This document shows positions 59,051-64,000 of a stretch of DNA of 64,000 nt, piece by piece. Both the position numbers and the translations under genes were made by a program. How positions within the stretch are numbered: position 1 is the first letter of the stretch; every line of letters starts with the position of its first letter. The DNA comes from Oxyruncus cristatus (taxonomy: Eukaryota; Chordata; Aves; Passeriformes; Cotingidae): assembly GCA_013399855.1 (NCBI GenBank), contig VXAY01004719.1:2861921-2925920 (forward strand), written 5' to 3'. The notes beneath the pieces are model-generated. The model was given only the letters and a program-made list of their open reading frames with translations, had not been told where the DNA came from and did no database searches.

Positions 59051-60850
59051 GGCAGGTTAACCTTCCTGTCCATTTAGTGTTGGAACTGAGAACAGCTGCT
59101 TTGGCAGTGCTGCATGCCTATGTTTAGGGTCACATCCTTATTGAGGTCTTGGTAATGCTGATAAATGGTATGGAAAGTTTGCATCCAGATAAAACTTAGA
59201 ACCAGAAATTATGAAGTCATCAGCACCAGGCCAAGCACGAGCATGTCCACAGACTGCATGGGCTGTACATGTTCCGTCTCCTTCTCAGCTGGCCACGCAT
59301 TCCCTAGTGGTGCTGTTTGGCTCTTGGGTCTAAGGTGCTCTGTGCCTGAGCTCTTTGAGTCTGCCAGCTGTCTGACAAAATTATCCATGATTTGCTGTCT
59401 TGCTCTGTGGCTTCCCAGGCCAGGACCTTAGTCCATACTCAATTCCTCCCCTTTTCTCTTCATGCTGTCCTCCTCCCCAGCTCTGTGTTTCTCATTTCTT
59501 AAGGCTGTTTGGAGATGTCAGCAAGAAGGTGCAGACCTTTAACTGTCTGAATGTCTTTGCAAGGTATGGGGTGGAGGTGGTCCTCTAGGCAACAGGATGA
59601 GTTGCTGTGTGGATCAGGGGTTCCCAACACCTATCTACTTTATTCTGTGTTAGCCGTAGCCTCTTACTCTTGGGACTCATGGGACTAAGGTAAATAAAAA
59701 ATCAAGAGGCTAAGGAGGTTTCTGTAAAGCACAGCTGGGTGGAGGAGGCAGGGCTCTTTTGTGCATGTCAGCATTCATCTTTGCCCTCTGCTAATGAGAC
59801 AATTGCTGAGGTTGTAAACATTTGGGGTGAAACCAGGGTTGGTTGGTTGGTTGTTTTTTTTAATTGTCTAATTGCTTAGGGCTAACTGAGCTGGGTGCTC
59901 TGTTATTGCTCTGATATTTTTAAGGTTTTTTTGTTTGTTTGTTTTTTTAAAGGATGGAAATTTTGGCAAAAACCTCTTGCTTTTGTGCAAAGAAATGTAA
60001 GAAATGTTCCAAGGTCATTACATTGTGTTTGGAGGTGCATGTCTCCCTTTTTTTTTTTTGACTGCCCCACCCAAAATTCCTCAAAGCTAAACAGGGAGAG
60101 AGGGCCTGAAGCTGACTTATTACCACTGGCGGACTGAGAAAGTAAATGAGGTTTCTTGGTTTCCTAGGGAGGAGAATACTAATGCAGCCCTTTTTATCAC
60201 TTTGATAGATGCAAGTGAATTCTCCAAAGTTGCATCAAATTCATGTCAAAGGATAAGGAAGCCTGGCCCATGCATTTCCATCCAACAGACAGTAATTTCT
60301 AAAAGAATGTGTAAACCAGTTTGAAATGTTTACGGTACCAGGAACTACCATCTATCTTATTTTTCATGATACAATTATTTTGCAGAAGTCCTCTGGGGAA
60401 GTACTCTCTCAGTTAAACCAATATTGTCTTCCTGGGAGAGCTGTTATTTTGCAAAATGATATTTTATTGGATGTTTTTGGTGTGTACCCTCAGATGACCT
60501 TCAGATGTAACTTAAGCATCATAAATTAATGCTCAAGAGCTTTGGCTTTGTCTAATGACTGCCCTCCTGAGATTGATGAGGAATTGTCTAGAAGTAAAAA
60601 ATTTTGGAAGGTTTGCCAGCCCTCTGTATTGCTTTTCATGTTTCATGTTTGCTTTCCAGTATGTTCTTGGAGCTTGCACTGTTAGCCCTACCAGTAATTC
60701 CTATGAGTTTGAATGGTTTAGGATTCAGTTACACCTTTAGATTGTATACTGTCTAATATAACTTGTGGAATATTTTTTTTTTATCTCCTCCAGTCTAAAT
60801 GACTGGATATTTTTGATGAGCATCTCTTATTTATGGAATTCACTTCAATT
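59051..60850 (+). other. ELF1: ELF1 intron 2, middle part
   Basis: No exon is recognised. Contains (GGTT)n/(GTTT)n-like short tracts near 59,838-59,860 and 59,924-59,948 and a T run at 60,049-60,059. Otherwise unremarkable AT-rich DNA. Confidence 0.6.
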
Positions 60851-60975
60851 CATAGAACCATAGAATTGTTAGGGTTGGAAAAGACCTCTCAGATCTTAAA
60901 GTCCTACCATCAGCCCAGCACCACCACCGTGTTCACCATTAAATCATGTCCTCGGGTGTCAGATCCACATGTTTT
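60851..60975 (-). mobile_element. CR1 LINE 3' tail, inverted
   Basis: Reads on the + strand as 'tcatagaaccatagaattgtt', 'agggttggaaaagacctctcagatc', then 'cagcccagcaccaccaccgtgttcacc', which is the reverse complement of a CR1 3' end. It belongs to the same tail class as the copy at 17,373, in the opposite direction. Only about 125 bases remain. Confidence 0.88.
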
Positions 60976-61504
60976 TATAGCACAAAATATCCACATGTGT
61001 GGATAACAGTTTGGGCCACCATAAGAAGTTAGCCGTATTATGTTTTTTAAATAATATTCTCTGGAATATTGTTTGTGGTAGTGATATTTCTTAGGTTCAT
61101 GGGTGTTCTGTTTTACTGCACATGCTTAATTAGCAAAGAGAGGGGTTAGAACGATGAGGCAGAAACAAAAGGTTTGTATGGGTTTTGGTTTTGGGTTTTT
61201 TTACGTGTAATCTGAAAAATGTACTTGTCTCAGTTTAATGAGACAGAAGTGTTTTGCTAAGGAGGATGAGTTATGAGGAAGACCAAAACTCCTCTCTCTA
61301 AGCAATTGTAAATCTGAAATTAAGAGGCTCCAATTGAGAAAGTGTGGAGAAAGGAAAAATAACAGCCCCTTTATTAAAGGATATGTGTATTGGCAGAACA
61401 ACAAAAGAACAAAAAAAAAACCCCAACCGAACAATAATCCTATACCCAAAAATCCCTTTCAATGAAAAGTAAACAGTTCAGTTTGTGCTTTTTGGTACAA
61501 AAAG

Positions 61505-61580
61505 CAACAGCAGGGGGCGCAGTTGGATCGCTGGAGGTGCAGAGCCTGCAGTGCTCGGGGTTGGCCAGCAGGAGGCGTTG
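61505..61580 (+). promoter_or_regulatory. Two CTCF-like motifs in tandem
   Basis: The 14-mer at 61,507-61,520 (ACAGCAGGGGGCGC) matches the CTCF core CCASYAGRKGGCRS at 13 positions. The 14-mer at 61,565-61,578 (CCAGCAGGAGGCGT) matches at 12. Both are on the + strand, 58 bases apart, at the left edge of a GC-rich repeat block. Occupancy is unknown. Confidence 0.4.
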
Positions 61581-61639
61581 TTGGGCTCTGGCGGTTGCCA
61601 CATGGAGGCCTTTGATGCGCTAGGGGAGCCGAAATGGAG

Positions 61640-62160
61640 CCCTTCCCTCTCCCTCACTGGGAAGGGGAAAAAGAAGAAAGAAGGGTTCTTCCCAAAGGGG
61701 ACTCATGTTGTCTGCGGCTGGCAGTGTGACTTCCCCTTCCTTCANGCCGGGGGAGGGAAAAACAAAAGTGACTCTCTTCCCAAATAGTTCCTCTCTGATG
61801 AAGTCCAAGCAGGTCCACCTGGGTGGGAAGGGGGGGGAAGGAGTAGAAACAGGGTGCCAGCAAGCCGGAGGCAGAGGAGAAAAAAACAAACCAACCAGGC
61901 TGAGGACAAAGCAGCCTCCCCGCTTTTCAAATGTACATCTTCCCTCAGTTCCCGCAACCACAACTGTGCCTCATTCCCCCCCTCTCTGGGAGAGGGGAAA
62001 AAAAAACAAAGCAAAGAGTCTCCTAACCCCTCCCCAGGCCATTAGCCTGGAATGTCAATCTACTAACCAGTTCTTTTGTGTTAGTCAAATACCCAAGGCA
62101 AACCCAGCCTGTCCATTCAAGCATCCCTCCCGCAGAGTGAGGCAGGAGGAAGGGAAAATT
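61640..62160. repeat. Degenerate internal repeat block, unclassified
   Basis: A purine/pyrimidine-patchy, GC-rich insert whose composition is unlike the rest of the intron. A unit with a C/T-rich part, a GGG-rich centre and then GGGGAAAAA(A)CAAA recurs at about 61,666, 61,757, 61,880 and 61,995; three copies are followed by a variant of CTCTTCCCAAA/CTCTCCTAAC. One unresolved base (N at 61,745) lies inside. I do not recognise the family; an old LTR or a lineage-specific repeat are possibilities. Confidence 0.5.
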
Positions 62161-62382
62161 CCGTGTTTAGTTTTTAGAACAAGTGAACCCATGACAGTAC
62201 TGTACTAAATAAATTATTGCAGTCTGCATTTTCTCCCCAGCTAATCTGTTTCTACTCAAGTAGTAGAAGACCATGTTTACCACTTTTCCTTTTTTTTTTT
62301 CTGGAAGTGAAATAAATATTGTGTTAAGTTTTAAGTCCAGTTTGTAGCTTCTTAAGAATTATTTTTTCTCCTTTGCTTTTAG

Positions 62383-62490
62383 TTGAAGCATCTTGTCATA
62401 ATGGAGATGAAACAATGGAAACAATTGAGGCTGCTGAAGCACTTCTCAATATGGACTCCCCTGGTCCTATGTTGGATGAAAAAAGAATAA
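62383..62490 (+). CDS. ELF1: ELF1 coding exon 3 (residues 83-118 plus one base)
   Basis: The acceptor is tgcttttag (AG at 62,381-62,382). The first two bases TT complete the Val codon begun in the previous exon, giving VEASCHNGDETMETIEAAEAL and then LNMDSPGPMLDEKRI. This is the most conserved part of the N-terminal region; the EAAEALL and MDSP stretch is shared in related form by ELF2 and ELF4. The exon is 108 bases with phase 1 at both ends, so skipping it would keep the frame. The donor GTAAGT at 62,491 is a perfect consensus. The open frame that runs on to 62,681 is intron read-through. Confidence 0.96.
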   Translation: MKHLVIMEMKQWKQLRLLKHFSIWTPLVLCWMKKE

Positions 62491-63086
62491 GTAAGTTTTT
62501 TAAGGAAGAAAATCTGATCTGTATTTGCCTTGTTTGTGAAAGGAGGAGAGATTCAGTGCAGTGTGGTTGCATGGAATTGGTAAGATTATTTTATAACTTC
62601 CAGATACCCTTTACGTACATAGTTTGGGTATCGGAAATCCAATGTATACAATGGAAGATTTCAGTGTCATGCCAGAGTTGAACAGGAAGAGAAAGAACCA
62701 AAAATTACAGAGGGAAAGTATAAATGATGTTGGATGGTTTAGATTGCAGTGTTTTGTTTGGCTGATAGAGGATTAGTCTGTTGTCAGGATAAAGGAATAT
62801 ACATTTATATTTGCAGATTGCCTTAAATGTAGATGTGTAATCACCAGATAATTGTGCTTTTTTGGGGGGGTGGGTTATATAATTAAATTTTTCTATTTTA
62901 GTAGTGCTTCTGCTTGTGTAAAATGTTTTTGGCACATATATTCCATTATGAACTAATCTTCTGTCCCTTGAAGGCCTTAAGTGTCATAGTTTTATTTTAT
63001 TCTATGTTTAAATTTTTGCTCTAAACCCATCTTTTAAAAGTCCTCATGGCTGTGTGAAAATATTCCTTTTGCCCCCTTCCTTAAAG
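62491..63086 (+). other. ELF1: ELF1 short intron (596 bases)
   Basis: Starts GTAAGT and ends cttaaag. It has no internal gene. A G-run (TTTTTTGGGGGGGTGGG near 62,858-62,874) is the only low-complexity element. Confidence 0.9.
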
Positions 63087-63242
63087 CAACCATGTTTGGC
63101 ACAACTGAAGAGGATGATATGGTGGCTCCTATTACACACGTGTCAGTCACACTTGACGGGATCCCTGAGGTTGTGGAAGCCCCAGACCCTTACGCTGAAT
63201 CACCAGAGACTCCAGAATTTGAACAACCAAAGAAGAAAAAAG
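63087..63242 (+). CDS. ELF1: ELF1 coding exon 4 (residues 119-170 plus one base)
   Basis: After AG at 63,085-63,086 the exon starts CA, completing a Thr codon, and reads TTMFGTTEEDDMVAPITH, VSVTLDGIPEVVEAPD, then a Ser/Pro/Glu-rich stretch ending in a basic PKKKK run. The THVSVTLDGIPEV block is an ELF1 signature. The lysine run is the start of the basic region between the acidic N-terminus and the ETS domain, which acts in nuclear localisation and DNA contact in relatives. The first residues (MFGTTEE) differ from the mammalian INNNIFSSPE-type spelling I recall. It is 156 bases, phase 1 at both ends, with donor GTAAG at 63,243. Reading on gives a stop at 63,275-63,277. Confidence 0.96.
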
Positions 63243-64000
63243 GTAAGATGACACCAGAGAACAGCAGCATGGAGTAGGAGAGCAGTGGGTGGCATGGTTG
63301 CTTCCCTTGTGGATGTCTGGAACCATTCTGGGTCTCAGGGCAAAATAATTGAGTGGGCTCAGCTAGAAATGCAGAAAAAGCATTTTCTTCTTCGGTAGTG
63401 TGAGCACATATATTGGTGCTTGGTCTAATGATGTTGTAGAGGTAGCAAAGATGGCTTGTGCTGCAGGAAACAGGAATCTCTGCTTGTTCCTAATTATAGG
63501 AATATTTATTATTCAGAGCAGCATTGCAATGCAAGCTATAGAGCTTTTGTTATTGTGAATCCTGACGTACTTTCATTAGCCCTTACCTGGCTTCAACTGA
63601 AGATACTTGATCAGTTCAGAATATGGAATGAGAACAAGGAGGGCTTTTTAGCTTTTCTTAAACATGAGGGATTTAATTTTTTTTAATAGCTGCATGCTTT
63701 AGTAAGTGTTAATCTCATTTCTAGTAGACTACATTTACACAGAGTAGTAATGTTCCATTATAGTCAGTGCTGTGCCAAAGAGTAATGAAATGGTGTTAGC
63801 CAGACTTTCTTTGTTTTCCCACTCTTCTTCAACGTGGACCCCATCATAGGTCTGAAGCTGATGTCTACAAGGAAAGAGAGTCGTGTAGTATACACAGATG
63901 TTAGGTGCTCTTGCAACAAATTAAAAAAAAAAGGAAAAATAAACCAAGGGAGTTATGTTTCTGGAGCTAATCCTAAGGCTAATCCTAGAGCATGAGGACT
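63243..64000 (+). other. ELF1: ELF1 intron after coding exon 4 (cut by window edge)
   Basis: Begins at donor GTAAG. No further exon is seen up to the edge; the exon that should begin with the rest of the glycine codon and a basic RKTK-type sequence is not present here. Confidence 0.85.

Larger units (their letters stand above)
46682..64000 (+). other. ELF1: ELF1 transcription unit, coding exons (3' partial)
   Basis: This span contains four successive ELF1 exons. Coding lengths are 72, 175, 108 and 156 bases, joined in phases 0, 1 and 1 and leaving phase 1 at the last donor, so 170 codons plus one base lie in the window. ELF1 is an ETS-family nuclear transcription factor active in lymphoid, myeloid and endothelial gene control. 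The human protein is about 619 residues with the ETS domain near residues 208-290, so that domain, the C-terminal region and the stop lie beyond the right edge. Identity rests on the colinear N-terminal protein (for example EAAEALLNMDSPGPMLDEKR and THVSVTLDGIPEV), which fits ELF1 better than ELF2 or ELF4. Transcription probably starts much further left, at one of the CpG islands. Confidence 0.95.

Noticed and set aside
62491..62681. Coding-looking extension of ELF1 exon 3
   Set aside because: A perfect GTAAGT donor at 62,491 and a matching acceptor at 63,085 show that this is intron read-through.
1..64000. Search for CRISPR arrays, tRNA/rRNA genes, bacterial operons or viral genes
   Set aside because: None seen. 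The DNA has vertebrate introns, CR1 elements and no ribosome-binding-site or operon structure.

Overview
The window is nuclear DNA from a bird. It is AT-rich and almost empty of genes. It carries several CR1 non-LTR retrotransposon fragments with the typical avian 3' tail (for example near 23,200, 33,450 and 52,650, and inverted at 60,851). It also has GT-AG introns and two CpG-rich promoter-like islands. The species cannot be fixed from what is visible.

The only protein-coding gene I can support is the 5' part of ELF1 (E74-like ETS transcription factor 1) on the + strand. Four consecutive coding exons were found by eye: 46,682-46,991 (5'UTR plus ATG at 46,920), 53,660-53,834, 62,383-62,490 and 63,087-63,242. 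Their frames join without a break and give the first 170 residues plus one base of the next codon. This is the acidic N-terminal transactivation region. The ETS DNA-binding domain and the stop codon must lie beyond 64,000. The spelling of the protein (start MAAVVQQNELVFEF, then EAAEALLNMDSPGPMLDEKR and THVSVTLDGIPEV) fits ELF1, not ELF2 or ELF4.

Layout: 1-180 is a very GC/CpG-rich island, probably the distal ELF1 promoter and perhaps shared with a divergent neighbour. 300-17,370 is AT-rich and has one CR1 piece. 17,373-17,633 is a CR1 element that abuts a second CpG island (17,640-18,260, interrupted by a 282-base assembly gap), which is a good candidate for an alternative ELF1 promoter. 18,300-46,680 is a long intron or 5' flank with three CR1 copies, low-complexity G/T tracts and a second assembly gap of 192 N. 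From 46,682 on come the coding exons with introns of 6,668, 8,548 and 596 bases. The 8.5-kb intron holds an unusual GC-richer, LTR-like stretch (58,300-59,050), an inverted CR1 tail, and a peculiar repeat block with two CTCF-like motifs (61,500-62,160).

Most open reading frames in the window are chance frames or transposon remnants. I found no clear second gene, rRNA, tRNA, CRISPR array or bacterial-type system, and nothing I would call an undescribed biological system. The observations most worth checking are a changed Rb-binding LxCxE-type motif (LTCVD) in ELF1, three upstream AUGs in the ELF1 leader (one uORF overlaps the start codon), the alternative CpG promoter next to a CR1, and the paired CTCF-like motifs in the intron.
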